From Enhydrobacter aerosaccus (GTDB lineage Bacteria; Pseudomonadota; Alphaproteobacteria; Reyranellales; Reyranellaceae), in the NCBI GenBank assembly GCA_903832005.1, contig CAIKZO010000029.1, positions 1 through 45,312 on the forward strand: a DNA stretch of 45,312 nucleotides, read 5' to 3'. Within the stretch, counting starts at the first letter, position 1. Each line of letters opens with the position of its first letter. Under the pieces are notes generated by a model. It was not told the origin of the DNA. It searched no databases and saw nothing but the letters and a program-made list of their open reading frames with translations. This document shows, piece after piece, positions 7,846 to 17,265 of this stretch. Made by a program: the position numbers and the translations under genes.

Positions 7846-9066
7846 TTAATCCTTGATCAGCGGGCACTTGCCCTCTTTCAGCGGACGCCAGGCCTGATCG
7901 GCCGGCACCGTTGCGAGGATCTTGTAGATATCGTCCTTGCTCTTGGACTCGGCCGGAGACTTCACCTGGGCGAGGTACATGTCGCGCATCACGCGGCCGT
8001 CCTCACGCAGCTTGCCGTTCTTGGTCATCATGTCGTTGATCGGCATCTCGTGCATCTTGGCCATCACGGCCTTGGGCTCGTCGGTGCCGGCGGCCTGCAC
8101 CGCCTTGAGGTAGTGCAAGGTGGCGCTGTAGACGCCGGCCGTCGTCAGGTTCGGCAGCTTGTCCTTCTTGGCGCGGAAGCGCTTGGTCCAGGCGCGCGTC
8201 TCGTCGTTCTGGTCCCAGTAAAACGCCGTGGTCAACACCAGGCCCTGCGCCACCGGCAGGCTAAGCGAGGTCACGTCGCTTTCGAAGATGAGCAGCGCGG
8301 CAACGCGCTGGCCGCCCTTGACCAGCCCGAACTCGGCGGCCTGCTTGATGGCGTTGACCGTATCCATGCCGGCGTTGGCAAGGCCCACAACCTTCGCCTT
8401 CGAGGCCTGCGCCTGCAGCACGTAGGACGAGAAGTCCTGCGTCGAGAGCGGATGCTTGACGCCGCCCAGCACCTTGCCGCCTGCCGCCTTGATGACCGTC
8501 GAGGCGTCGTCTTCCATCGATTTGCCGAAGGCATAGTCGGCGGTGATGAAGAACCAGGTGTCGCCACCGTCCTTGACCACGGCCTGGCCGGTCACATGGG
8601 CGAGGGCGTAGGTGTCGTAGACCCAATGCGCGCCGGTGGCCGAGCAGGCGGGCCCGGTGAGGTCGGCGGTGGCGGAGCCGACGTTGAGATCGATCTGGCC
8701 CTTCTCCTGCGCGACCTTGCGGACGGCCAGGCCGACCGACGAGGTGTCGAGGCCGGTGATCATCTTCACGCCTTCGTCGTACCACTTGCGCGAGACCGCG
8801 GCGGCGATGTCGGGCTTGTTCTGGTGATCGGCCGAGACGATCTCGATCGGACGGCCCAGCACCTTGCCGCCGACATCCTCGATGGCGAGCTGCATGGCTT
8901 CGACCTGGCCCTGCGCCACGTCGGCATAGACGCCCGAGAGGCCGCCGAGCAGGCCGATCTTGAGCGGCTGCGGCGCCTGGGCTTGCGACGTGGTGAAAGC
9001 GAGAGCGGCAAGACCAACGCCAACCGCCAGCGCGCCCGTCAGGCGGGCCGCCTTGGTGAACTTCAT
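7846..9066 (-). CDS. Branched-chain amino acid-type ABC binding protein, paralog 2
   Basis: A 406-residue LivJ-like periplasmic protein. MKFTKAARLTGALAVGVGLAALAFTTSQAQA is the signal. The core shares HPLSTQDFSS, NAGMDTVNAIKQ and TKNGKLREDGRV with both neighbours. Differences cluster in likely ligand-facing segments, for example GSATADLTGPACSATGAHW and MYLAQVKSPAE. GAGGAAA precedes the ATG. A terminator lies upstream at 9152-9177, so this gene probably has its own promoter in the 9067-9150 gap. Possible roles are a second substrate specificity for the same LivHMGF channel, or redundancy after recent duplication. Confidence 0.93.
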   Translation of the reverse strand: MKFTKAARLTGALAVGVGLAALAFTTSQAQAPQPLKIGLLGGLSGVYADVAQGQVEAMQLAIEDVGGKVLGRPIEIVSADHQNKPDIAAAVSRKWYDEGVKMITGLDTSSVGLAVRKVAQEKGQIDLNVGSATADLTGPACSATGAHWVYDTYALAHVTGQAVVKDGGDTWFFITADYAFGKSMEDDASTVIKAAGGKVLGGVKHPLSTQDFSSYVLQAQASKAKVVGLANAGMDTVNAIKQAAEFGLVKGGQRVAALLIFESDVTSLSLPVAQGLVLTTAFYWDQNDETRAWTKRFRAKKDKLPNLTTAGVYSATLHYLKAVQAAGTDEPKAVMAKMHEMPINDMMTKNGKLREDGRVMRDMYLAQVKSPAESKSKDDIYKILATVPADQAWRPLKEGKCPLIKD

Positions 9067-9151
9067 CTTTTATTTCCTCCCAAACCGCAGACGGTGCGGC
9101 CGTTGCGGAACCTTAGCGTTCATTGCCGCTGCATGCCAAGCGCCCAACGAA

Positions 9152-9177
9152 AAAGGCGCCTCTTGCGAGGCGCCTTT
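9152..9177 (-). terminator. Rho-independent terminator after paralog 3
   Basis: An 11-bp perfect stem (AAAGGCGCCTC with GAGGCGCCTTT) closes a four-base loop. On the minus strand it is followed by a T run, 21 bases past the stop of the gene at 9199-10431. It separates that gene from paralogs 2 and 1 downstream. Confidence 0.85.
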
Positions 9178-9198
9178 CTGCCGAGATGTCGTGTGGAT

Positions 9199-10431
9199 TT
9201 ACTTGATATACGGGCAGTGGCCGTCCTTGAGCGGACGATAGGCCTGCTCGCCCGGAACGGTGGCGACCAGATTGTAGATGTCGTCCTTGCCCTTGGACTC
9301 GGCCGGCGTCTTGACCTGGAACAGGTACATGTCGCGGATGACGCGGCCATCCTCACGCAGCTTGCCGTTCTTGGTCATCATGTCGTTGATCGGCATCTCG
9401 CGCATCTTGGCCATCACGGCCTTGGGCTCGTCGGTGCCGGCGGCCTGCACGGCCTTGAGGTAGTGCAAGGTCGCGCTGTAGGTGCCCCCGATGGTCATGT
9501 TCGGGATCTTGTCCTTCTTGGCGCGGAAGCGCTTGGTCCAGGCGCGGGTCTCGTCGTTCTGGTCCCAATAGAAGGCTTCTGTGAGCTGGAGGCCCTGGGC
9601 CACCGGCAGGGTGAGCGAGGTGATGTCGTTGGCGAACATCAGCAGGCCCGCCAGTTTCTGGCCGCCCTTGACGATGCCGAACTCCGACGCCTGCTTGATC
9701 GCATTCACCGTGTCCATGCCGGCGTTGGCCAGACCGATGATCTTGGCCTTCGAGGCCTGGGCCTGCAGCATGAAGGACGAGAAGTCCTGCGTGCTGAGCG
9801 GATGCTTCACGTCGCCCAGCACCTTGCCGCCGGCCGCCTTCACGACGGCAGTCGTCTCGTCCTCGAGCGACTTGCCGAAGGCGTAGTCCGCGGTCACGAA
9901 GAACCAGGTGTCACCGCCGGCCTTCACGACGGCGCCGCCGGTCACATGCGCCAGCGCGTAGGTGTCGAACACCCAGTGCGCGCCGGTCTCGGAGCAGGCG
10001 GGACCGGTCAGGTCGGCCGTACCCGCGCCGACGTTGATGTCGATCTGACCCTTCTCCTGGCTGACCTTGCGCACGGCCAGCGCCACCGACGAGGTGTCGA
10101 GGCCGGTGATCATCTTCACGCCGTCGTCGTACCACTTGCGCGCGAGCGACGCGGCGACGTCGGGCTTGTTCTGGGTGTCGGCAACGAGAACCTCGATGGG
10201 CCGGCCGAGCACCTTGCCGCCGACATCTTCGATCGCCAGTTGCATGGCTTCGGCCTCACCCTGGGTGAGATCGCCGTAGACGCCGGAGAGGCCGGCCAGC
10301 AGGCCGATCTTCAACGGCTGGGTGTTCTGGGCCCAGGACTTCACCGGGGCGACGGTTGTGAAACCCAAAGCAGCGAGACTCACACCCGCCGCCAACATGC
10401 CCGCAAAGCGGGCAACTCGTACCTTACGCAT
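9199..10431 (-). CDS. Branched-chain amino acid-type ABC binding protein, paralog 3
   Basis: A 410-residue LivJ-like protein with signal MRKVRVARFAGMLAAGVSLAALGFT and a slightly longer leader than its paralogs. The mature part starts QPLKIGLLAGLSGVYGDL and carries the same hallmark segments (HPLSTQDFSS, NAGMDTVNAIKQ, TKNGKLREDGRV). GGGAGGGAA precedes the ATG. It is the copy nearest the divergent livG and has its own terminator, so it may be the main partner of the transporter. The three copies most likely arose by tandem duplication, because their order, orientation and lengths match. Confidence 0.93.
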   Translation of the reverse strand: MRKVRVARFAGMLAAGVSLAALGFTTVAPVKSWAQNTQPLKIGLLAGLSGVYGDLTQGEAEAMQLAIEDVGGKVLGRPIEVLVADTQNKPDVAASLARKWYDDGVKMITGLDTSSVALAVRKVSQEKGQIDINVGAGTADLTGPACSETGAHWVFDTYALAHVTGGAVVKAGGDTWFFVTADYAFGKSLEDETTAVVKAAGGKVLGDVKHPLSTQDFSSFMLQAQASKAKIIGLANAGMDTVNAIKQASEFGIVKGGQKLAGLLMFANDITSLTLPVAQGLQLTEAFYWDQNDETRAWTKRFRAKKDKIPNMTIGGTYSATLHYLKAVQAAGTDEPKAVMAKMREMPINDMMTKNGKLREDGRVIRDMYLFQVKTPAESKGKDDIYNLVATVPGEQAYRPLKDGHCPYIK

Positions 10432-10460
10432 GCTTAACTATTCCCTCCCGACTCGTTTTG

Positions 10461-10501
10461 GTCGTTCAACCCGCGCAATTTACGCGCTGCGTTCGAACGA
10501 C
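10461..10501. promoter_or_regulatory. Nested inverted repeats in the livJ-like/livG divergent promoter
   Basis: The 133-bp gap between the divergent genes has GTCGTTC at 10461-10467 paired with GAACGAC at 10495-10501. Between them lie shorter GCG/CGC arms around an A+T-rich centre. A regulator dimer could sit here and control both directions. No specific regulator family is recognised. Confidence 0.3.
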
Positions 10502-10564
10502 GCTAGCTCCGCGCTGGACAGACGCACCAACCTTCGCTTAATTCGCGCTACCGCGAGGGAGGAA

Positions 10565-11315
10565 ATGGCGGAACAAGAAATAATCCTCGAAGCCAGTGGG
10601 CTTACGAAGGAGTTCAAGGGTTTTGTTGCAGTCAAGAACGTCAGTCTGAAGGTCAAGCGTCACACTATTCACGCGTTGATTGGGCCAAATGGCGCCGGAA
10701 AGACGACCTGCTTCAATCTTTTGACTCACTTCCTGACTCCGACGTCAGGCCGTATCTCATTCAACGGTCGCGAAATCACGGGCGCGTCACCCGCTGCGAT
10801 TGCACGCATGGGACTTGCGCGCTCGTTTCAGATCTCGGCGGTGTTTCCACACCTTAGCGTGCGTGAGAACGTTCGCGTTGCACTGCAGCGTAAGCTCGGC
10901 CTGTCATTTCACTTCTGGCGCTCGGAGAAAGTGCTCGATTCACTCGATGCGCAGGCGCTGAAGCTGGTCGACGACGTGGGACTTTCCGCCTTTTCGGAAG
11001 CACAGGCGGTCGATCTTCCGTACGGCCGCAAACGCGCGCTTGAGATTGCCACGACCCTGGCGCTCGAGCCCGAGATGATGCTGCTCGACGAGCCGATGGC
11101 CGGCCTTGGCCAAGAAGACATCAAGCGCATCGCCCAGCTCATCCGCACCGTCGCCAAGGACCGTACGGTGCTGATGGTCGAGCACAATATGTCGGTCGTG
11201 GCCGATCTCTCCGACACGATCACCGTGCTGGCGCGCGGCGAGGTGCTGGCCGAAGGGCCTTACGCCACGGTGTCGAAGAACCCGCTGGTCGTCGAAGCCT
11301 ATGTCGGGACCGGTC

Positions 11316-11323
<8 letters not shown>
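10565..11323 (+). CDS. livG: High-affinity branched-chain amino acid ABC transporter ATPase LivG
   Basis: A 252-residue ATPase. Walker A is GPNGAGKTT near residue 38, the Q-loop region is ARSFQISAVFPHLSVRENV, the signature is LPYGRKRALE (LivG usually has LSYGxQRxLE), Walker B is MMLLDEP followed by MAGLG, and the switch His is in MVEHNM. I chose the ATG at 10565 because GAGGGAGGAA lies just before it and the homologous part begins there. The first 330 or so bases are noticeably poorer in G+C than the rest (45-53% in sampled lines against about 65%), which may mark a recombination joint. It heads livGFHM. Confidence 0.94.
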
Positions 11324-12020
<697 letters not shown>

Positions 12021-12027
12021 GAAGGAC

Positions 12028-12909
12028 ATGTTCGACTTCCTCGGCATTCCCCCGCAGGCGCTGTTCGGCCAGATGCTGCTCGGCCTGATCAACGGCGCCT
12101 TCTACGCCATGTTGAGCCTTGGCCTGGCCGTGATCTTCGGCATGCTGAACGTGATCAACTTCGCCCATGGCGCGCAATACATGATGGGCGCCTTCGCGGC
12201 CTGGCTGCTGCTCGGCATCCTCGACATTCCGTTCTGGGCGTCGCTGGTGATCGCACCGATCCTGGTCGGCCTGTTCGGCATCGTGCTCGAGCGGTTGCTG
12301 CTGAAGCGGCTCTATCACCTCGACCATCTCTACGGCTTCCTGCTGACCTTCGGCCTGTCGCTGGTCATCGAGGGCCTGTTCCGCTGGCAGTGGGGCTCGT
12401 CCGGCGCGCCGTACCCCAGCCCGATCCCGGGCGGCTACAATCTCGGCTTCATGTTCCTGCCGACCTATCGCGGCTTCGTCGTCGTGGCGGCGCTCGTGAT
12501 CTGCCTGGTTACCTGGTACGCGATCGAGCGCACCAAGCTCGGCGCCTATCTCAGGGCGGCGACGGAGAACCCGACGCTGGTCAACGCCTTCGGCATCAAC
12601 GTGCCGCGCCTCATCACCATCACCTACGGCGCCGGTGTGGCACTTGCCGCACTGGCCGGCGTGCTGGCGGCACCCATCCAGCAGGTCTCGGCGCTGATGG
12701 GCACAAACCTCGTGCTGGTCGTGTTCGCCGTGGTCGTGATCGGCGGCATGGGCTCGATCATGGGCTCGATCGTCACCGGCTTCGGCCTCGGCCTGGTCGA
12801 AGGCATGACCAAGGTCTTCTATCCGCCGGCCTCGAACACCGTGATCTTCGTGGTCATGGCGATCGTGCTGCTGATCAAGCCGGCCGGCCTGTTCGGACAA
12901 ACCAAATGA
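12028..12909 (+). CDS. livH: Branched-chain amino acid ABC transporter permease LivH
   Basis: A 293-residue inner-membrane permease with about eight hydrophobic segments. It carries the family features LINGAFYAMLSLGLAVIFG and NVINFAHGAQYMMGAF near the N-terminus, and FAVVVIGGMGSIMGSIVTG in the coupling region that contacts the ATPases. It starts seven bases after the livF stop with AGAAGGAC upstream, and it ends in a four-base overlap (ATGA) with livM, a tight operon. Confidence 0.95.
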   Translation: MFDFLGIPPQALFGQMLLGLINGAFYAMLSLGLAVIFGMLNVINFAHGAQYMMGAFAAWLLLGILDIPFWASLVIAPILVGLFGIVLERLLLKRLYHLDHLYGFLLTFGLSLVIEGLFRWQWGSSGAPYPSPIPGGYNLGFMFLPTYRGFVVVAALVICLVTWYAIERTKLGAYLRAATENPTLVNAFGINVPRLITITYGAGVALAALAGVLAAPIQQVSALMGTNLVLVVFAVVVIGGMGSIMGSIVTGFGLGLVEGMTKVFYPPASNTVIFVVMAIVLLIKPAGLFGQTK

Positions 12910-13838
12910 AGCCGGGCCAGATCGCTCTCGTCGTCGCACTGGCGGCCGCCCTGGTCGCGCCGTTCGTCGCCTATCCGGTGTTCCTGATGACGGCGCTGTG
13001 CTTTGCGCTGTTCGCCGGCGCCTTCAACCTGCTGCTGGGCTATGCCGGCCTGATGAGCTTCGGCCACGCCATGTTCTTCGGCATGGCGGCCTATTTCTTC
13101 GGTCATGTCGTGAAGGCCTGGGGCCTGCCGCCTGAGCTGGGCCTGCTGGCCGGCGTGCTGGGCGCCGCGGCGCTCGGCCTCGTCACCGGTGCGTTGGCGA
13201 TCCGTCGCCAGGGCATCTACTTCGCCATGATCACCTTGGCCTTCGCGCAGATGGTCTACTTCCTCTGCGTGCAGATGCCGTTCACCCACGGCGAGGACGG
13301 CCTGCAGGGCATCGACCGGCGCGCGCTGCTGGGCGGCCTGATCCCGATCACCGACGACCGCCATCTGTACTACGTCGTGCTGGCGATCTTCCTTTTCGGC
13401 TATTTCTGCATTTACCGCTTCATCCACTCGCCGTTCGGCCAGGTGCTGAAGGCGATCCGCGACAACGAGCCCCGCGCCGTGTCGCTGGGCTACGAGGCGG
13501 ACCGTTACAAGCTGCTGGCCTTCGTGCTGTCGGCGGCGCTGTCGGGCCTGGCGGGCGCCACCAAGGCAATGGTGCTGCAGTTCGCGACCCTGACCGACGT
13601 GAGCGCGAGCCAGTCGGGCGAAGTCGTGCTGATGGCGCTGGTTGGTGGCCTCGGCACGATCACCGGACCCATCGTGGGCGCCTTCATCATCATCACCATG
13701 CAGAACTATCTCGCCTCGTTCGGTGAGTTCGTCCTGGTGATCCAGGGTGCGATCTTCGTGGTGATCGTGATGGCCTTCCGCAAAGGCCTGGTCGGCGAGA
13801 TCGCCGACTGGTGGAAGTCCCGCCGCAAGGCCGGCTAA
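12906..13838 (+). CDS. livM: Branched-chain amino acid ABC transporter permease LivM
   Basis: A 310-residue permease. The N-terminus has several hydrophobic helices with NLLLGYAGLMSFGHAMFFG, the LivM hallmark. FGQVLKAIRDNEPRAVSLGY and ALVGGLGTITGPIVGAF form the cytoplasmic coupling part. It starts at the ATG overlapping the livH stop. The open frame continues upstream inside livH, but that part is a shadow. It ends nine bases from the convergent small membrane protein gene, with no obvious hairpin. Confidence 0.94.
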   Translation: MKPGQIALVVALAAALVAPFVAYPVFLMTALCFALFAGAFNLLLGYAGLMSFGHAMFFGMAAYFFGHVVKAWGLPPELGLLAGVLGAAALGLVTGALAIRRQGIYFAMITLAFAQMVYFLCVQMPFTHGEDGLQGIDRRALLGGLIPITDDRHLYYVVLAIFLFGYFCIYRFIHSPFGQVLKAIRDNEPRAVSLGYEADRYKLLAFVLSAALSGLAGATKAMVLQFATLTDVSASQSGEVVLMALVGGLGTITGPIVGAFIIITMQNYLASFGEFVLVIQGAIFVVIVMAFRKGLVGEIADWWKSRRKAG

Positions 13839-13847
13839 AAACCCCGT

Positions 13848-14087
13848 CTAGTGCGTGCGGGCGCCGATCGGCATTGGCTGGTCGTTCGGATCGCCGCAGT
13901 TGTTGGCGTGGGTCATCAGGCAGTCCTGCAGCCGGCCCACCGCGCGCAGCTTGGTCGCCAGCACGACGCCCGTGATGACCAGCACGGCCATGACGCCCAG
14001 CACGAGCAGCTTCCTGTTGCGCGCCGCCGTCTCGAGTTCGTCCTCGGTCGGTTCCAGATATTCCTCCTGTTCCCAACGGCTTTGCAT
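13848..14087 (-). CDS. Small single-pass membrane protein at the end of the RND operon
   Basis: A 79-residue protein. It has an acidic N-terminus (EQEEYLEPTEDELETAARNRK), one membrane helix at about residues 28-46 (LLVLGVMAVLVITGVVLA) and a short outer tail with two Cys (DCLMTHANNCGD) that could form a disulfide. It begins 11 bases after the RND pump stop on the same strand. It could be an accessory small protein of the pump, like AcrZ in concept although not similar in sequence, or unrelated to it. It is not a recognised family. Confidence 0.65.
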   Translation of the reverse strand: MQSRWEQEEYLEPTEDELETAARNRKLLVLGVMAVLVITGVVLATKLRAVGRLQDCLMTHANNCGDPNDQPMPIGARTH

Positions 14088-14098
14088 GCTGCGGCCGC

Positions 14099-17000
14099 TC
14101 AGTCGGCGGCGCGCGTGTCGGCGTCAGCCGGATGCGCGGTGGCGTGAGGCACCGTCGCGGGAATCTCGCCCACGGGGCGCTTGCGCTTGCCGCCCATCCA
14201 CTTCGCGAACCGGTCGAAGTAGAGATAGATGACCGGCGTCGTGTAGAGCGTCAGCCACTGCGAGACGAGCAGGCCGCCCACGATCGCGATGCCGAGCGGC
14301 CGGCGCAACTCCGAGCCCGCGCCCTGGCCGACGGCCAGCGGCAAGCCGCCGCCGATCGCGGCGAAGGTCGTCATCATGATCGGCCGGAAGCGCAGCAGGC
14401 AGGCTTCGTGGATCGCTTCCTTGGGGCTCTTGCCCTGGTTGCGCTCGGCCTCCAGCGCGAAGTCGATCATCATGATCGCGTTCTTCTTCACGATGCCGAT
14501 CAGCAGGATGATGCCGATCAGGGCGATGATGCTGAGATCGTAGCCGAACAGCATCAGCATCAGCAGCGCGCCGACACCCGCCGACGGCAGCGCCGACAGG
14601 ATGGTGATCGGATGCACGTAGCTCTCGTAGAGCATGCCGAGCACGATGTAGACCGCCAGGATCGCGGCGGCGACGAGCAGCGGCGTCGACGACAGCGACG
14701 ACTGGAAGACCTGCGCCGTGCCCTGGAACGAACCGTCGAGCGTGATCGGCGTCTTGAGGTCGACCTGCATCTTCTGGATCGCCTCGACCGCCTCGCCGAG
14801 CGCGAAGCCGGGCGTCAGGTTGAACGACAGTGTCACCGCGGGGAACTGGCCCTGGTGGCCGAGGGTCAGCGGTGCCAGCTTGTTCACGAAGTGCGCCACC
14901 GTGCTGATCGGCACCTGGGCACCGTTGAGGCCCGGAACGTAGATGCGCGCCAGTGCCGTGGGGTCGCTCTGGAATTCGGGCGCGACCTCGAGCACGACCT
15001 TGTACTGGGTGGACGAGGTGTAGATCGTTGCTACCTGGCGCTGGCCGAAGGCGTCGTAGAGTGTCTGGTCGATCAGCGCGAGCGACAGGCCGAGACGCGA
15101 CGCGGCATCGCGGTCGATCTCGACGGCGATATGCGGTGAGGCCACCTGCTGGTCCGACGTCACGTCCTGCAGCTGCTTCAGCTTGCCCATGTTCTCCTCG
15201 ATGATCGGGGCCCACTGGTTGAGCTCCTCCGAATCGGTCGAGGTGACGACGTACTGGAACTGGGTCTTGCTGAGCTTGCCGCCGACGCTGATGTCCTGGC
15301 CGGCCTGCATGAAGAACTTCACGCCCTTCACCTGTGCCACCTTGGGCCGCAGGCGCTGGATCACTTTCTGCGCGCTGTCGCCCGGCCGTTCACCGAACGG
15401 CTTGAGCTGGATGAAGACGCGGGCGGTGTTTTCCGCCGCGTTGCCGCCGGTGGCGCCCACGAAGCCAGTGACGCCGTAGACGGCGGGATCCTGGCTGATG
15501 ATGGCCGCCAGCTCTTTCTGGATGTCGGCCATGGCAAAGAACGAGATGTCCTGGCGTCCCTCGGCCTGGCCGAAGATGAAGCCGGTGTCCTGGTCCGGGA
15601 AGAAGCCCTTGGGGATGGTGACGTAGAGATAGCCGGTCGCGCCGATCAGGGCGATCGTCGTCAGCAGGGTGACGAACTGGTTGCGGAACACCCAGTGCAG
15701 GCCGCGGTCGTACCCGCGCACCACCTTGTCGAAGAAATCCTCGCACATCTGGTCGAGGCGGTTGCGCTTGTGGTTGGCGTTGTGGGCCTTGAGGAACTGC
15801 GCGCACATCACCGGCGTCAGGGTGAGCGACACGAAGGCCGACATGCAGACCGCCACCGTGACGACGACCGCGAACTCACGGAACAGGCGGCCGACGATGC
15901 CGCCCATGAAGAGCAGCGGGATGAACACCGCGATCAGCGAGAAGGTGATCGAAACGATGGTGAAGCCGATCTGGCCGGCGCCCTTCAGCGCCGCCTCGAA
16001 GGGCTTCTCGCCTTCTTCGATGTAACGCACGATGTTCTCGATCATCACGATCGCGTCGTCGACCACGAAGCCGACCGCGATGGTGAGGCCCATCAGCGAC
16101 AGGTTGTCGATCGAATAGCCGCAGATGTACATCACGCCGAAGGTGCCGATCAGCGCCAACGGCACGGTGATGCTGGGGATGATCGTCGCCCAGATATGGC
16201 GCAGGAAGATGAAGATCACGATCACGACCAGCCCGATGGTCAGCATCAGCGTGAACTGCACGTCGTCGACCGAGTCCTTGATCGACTGCGACCGGTCCGA
16301 CATCAGGTCGACATGGATGCTGGGCGGGATCGAGGCGAGCAGGCGGGGCATCATGCCCTTGATGCGGTCGACGATCTCGACGGTGTTGGCGCCGGGCTGG
16401 CGATAGATCTGCAGCAGCTCCGCGCGCCGGCCGTTGTACCAGGCGCCGGTGCGCGGCGACTTGGTGCCGTCCTTGACGTCGGCAATGTCCTGCAGCCTGA
16501 CGGGAGCGCCGTTGCGGTAGGTGACGATGACGTTCTTGTAGGCTTCGGCCTTGAACAGCTGATCGTTGGTGTCGATCATCACGGAGAGATTCTCGTTCTC
16601 CATGTTGCCCTTGGCCTGGTTGACCGTGGCGTTGGTGATGGCGGTGCGCACGTCCTCCAGCGCGATGCCGCGCGAGGCAAGCGCCGCTGGATTGGTCTGC
16701 ACGCGGACGGCATAGTCCTGCTGGCCGGCGACCTGGACCTGGGACACGCCGCTCACCGCGGCGATCTTCTGCGCCAGGATGACGAAGGCGTAGTCGTCGA
16801 CCTTGTAGATCGGCAGATCGTCGGACCACACGGCATAGATCAGGACGGGACGGTCGGCCGGATTGACCTTCTTGTAGGTCGGCGGATTGGGCAGGTCCTT
16901 CGGCAGCAGTCCGCTTGCTGCGTTGATCGCGGTCTGCACGTCGGTGGCGGCGCCGTCGATCTTGCGGTTGAGGTCGAACTGCAGGGTGATGGAGGTGGCG

Positions 17001-17260
17001 CCGAGGCCGCTGGTCGAATTCATCGCCGACAGGCCGGGGATCGCCGCGAACTGCTGCTCGAGCGGTGTCGCGACCGAGGACGCCATCGTGTCCGGGCTCG
17101 CGCCCGGCAGGGAGGCGGTGACGGTGATGGTCGGGAAGTCGACGTCGGGCAGCGCCGAGACCGGCAGCAGATTGTAGGTCGCCGCGCCGAAGACCAGCAC
17201 GCCCAGCATCATCAGCGAGGTGGCGATCGGGTGGCGGATATAGGTTTCTGAAATATTCAT
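14099..17260 (-). CDS. RND multidrug efflux pump, HAE1/MdtBC-like
   Basis: A 1053-residue AcrB-superfamily inner-membrane pump, the usual length. The N-terminal helix MNISETYIRHPIATSLMM matches the MNIS-x-x-FI-x-RPVAT-x-L opening of MdtB/MdtC/MuxBC pumps, so I start at the ATG at 17260 with GGAAGG nine bases upstream. A GTG at 17267-17269 overlapping the adaptor stop is the alternative. TM4 carries AVGFVVDDAIVMIENI with the Asp pair of the proton relay. Two periplasmic repeats follow the usual layout. The adaptor gene is directly upstream. No TolC-type outer-membrane gene is present, so it must recruit one encoded elsewhere. Confidence 0.95.
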   Translation of the reverse strand: MNISETYIRHPIATSLMMLGVLVFGAATYNLLPVSALPDVDFPTITVTASLPGASPDTMASSVATPLEQQFAAIPGLSAMNSTSGLGATSITLQFDLNRKIDGAATDVQTAINAASGLLPKDLPNPPTYKKVNPADRPVLIYAVWSDDLPIYKVDDYAFVILAQKIAAVSGVSQVQVAGQQDYAVRVQTNPAALASRGIALEDVRTAITNATVNQAKGNMENENLSVMIDTNDQLFKAEAYKNVIVTYRNGAPVRLQDIADVKDGTKSPRTGAWYNGRRAELLQIYRQPGANTVEIVDRIKGMMPRLLASIPPSIHVDLMSDRSQSIKDSVDDVQFTLMLTIGLVVIVIFIFLRHIWATIIPSITVPLALIGTFGVMYICGYSIDNLSLMGLTIAVGFVVDDAIVMIENIVRYIEEGEKPFEAALKGAGQIGFTIVSITFSLIAVFIPLLFMGGIVGRLFREFAVVVTVAVCMSAFVSLTLTPVMCAQFLKAHNANHKRNRLDQMCEDFFDKVVRGYDRGLHWVFRNQFVTLLTTIALIGATGYLYVTIPKGFFPDQDTGFIFGQAEGRQDISFFAMADIQKELAAIISQDPAVYGVTGFVGATGGNAAENTARVFIQLKPFGERPGDSAQKVIQRLRPKVAQVKGVKFFMQAGQDISVGGKLSKTQFQYVVTSTDSEELNQWAPIIEENMGKLKQLQDVTSDQQVASPHIAVEIDRDAASRLGLSLALIDQTLYDAFGQRQVATIYTSSTQYKVVLEVAPEFQSDPTALARIYVPGLNGAQVPISTVAHFVNKLAPLTLGHQGQFPAVTLSFNLTPGFALGEAVEAIQKMQVDLKTPITLDGSFQGTAQVFQSSLSSTPLLVAAAILAVYIVLGMLYESYVHPITILSALPSAGVGALLMLMLFGYDLSIIALIGIILLIGIVKKNAIMMIDFALEAERNQGKSPKEAIHEACLLRFRPIMMTTFAAIGGGLPLAVGQGAGSELRRPLGIAIVGGLLVSQWLTLYTTPVIYLYFDRFAKWMGGKRKRPVGEIPATVPHATAHPADADTRAAD

Positions 17261-17265
17261 CGCGC

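Noticed and set aside
2827..10437. An open frame of 2,536 codons on the plus strand, the longest in the window
   Set aside because: It runs antisense to the MetX-like, MFS and three LivJ-like genes and is rich in Arg, His, Gly and Asp with no recognisable domain. Long antisense frames are usual in DNA with very high third-position G+C. It also crosses a plus-strand gene and two terminators.
15695..17251. A 518-codon plus-strand frame inside the RND pump gene
   Set aside because: Low-complexity Asp/His/Arg-rich translation, antisense to a canonical RND pump.
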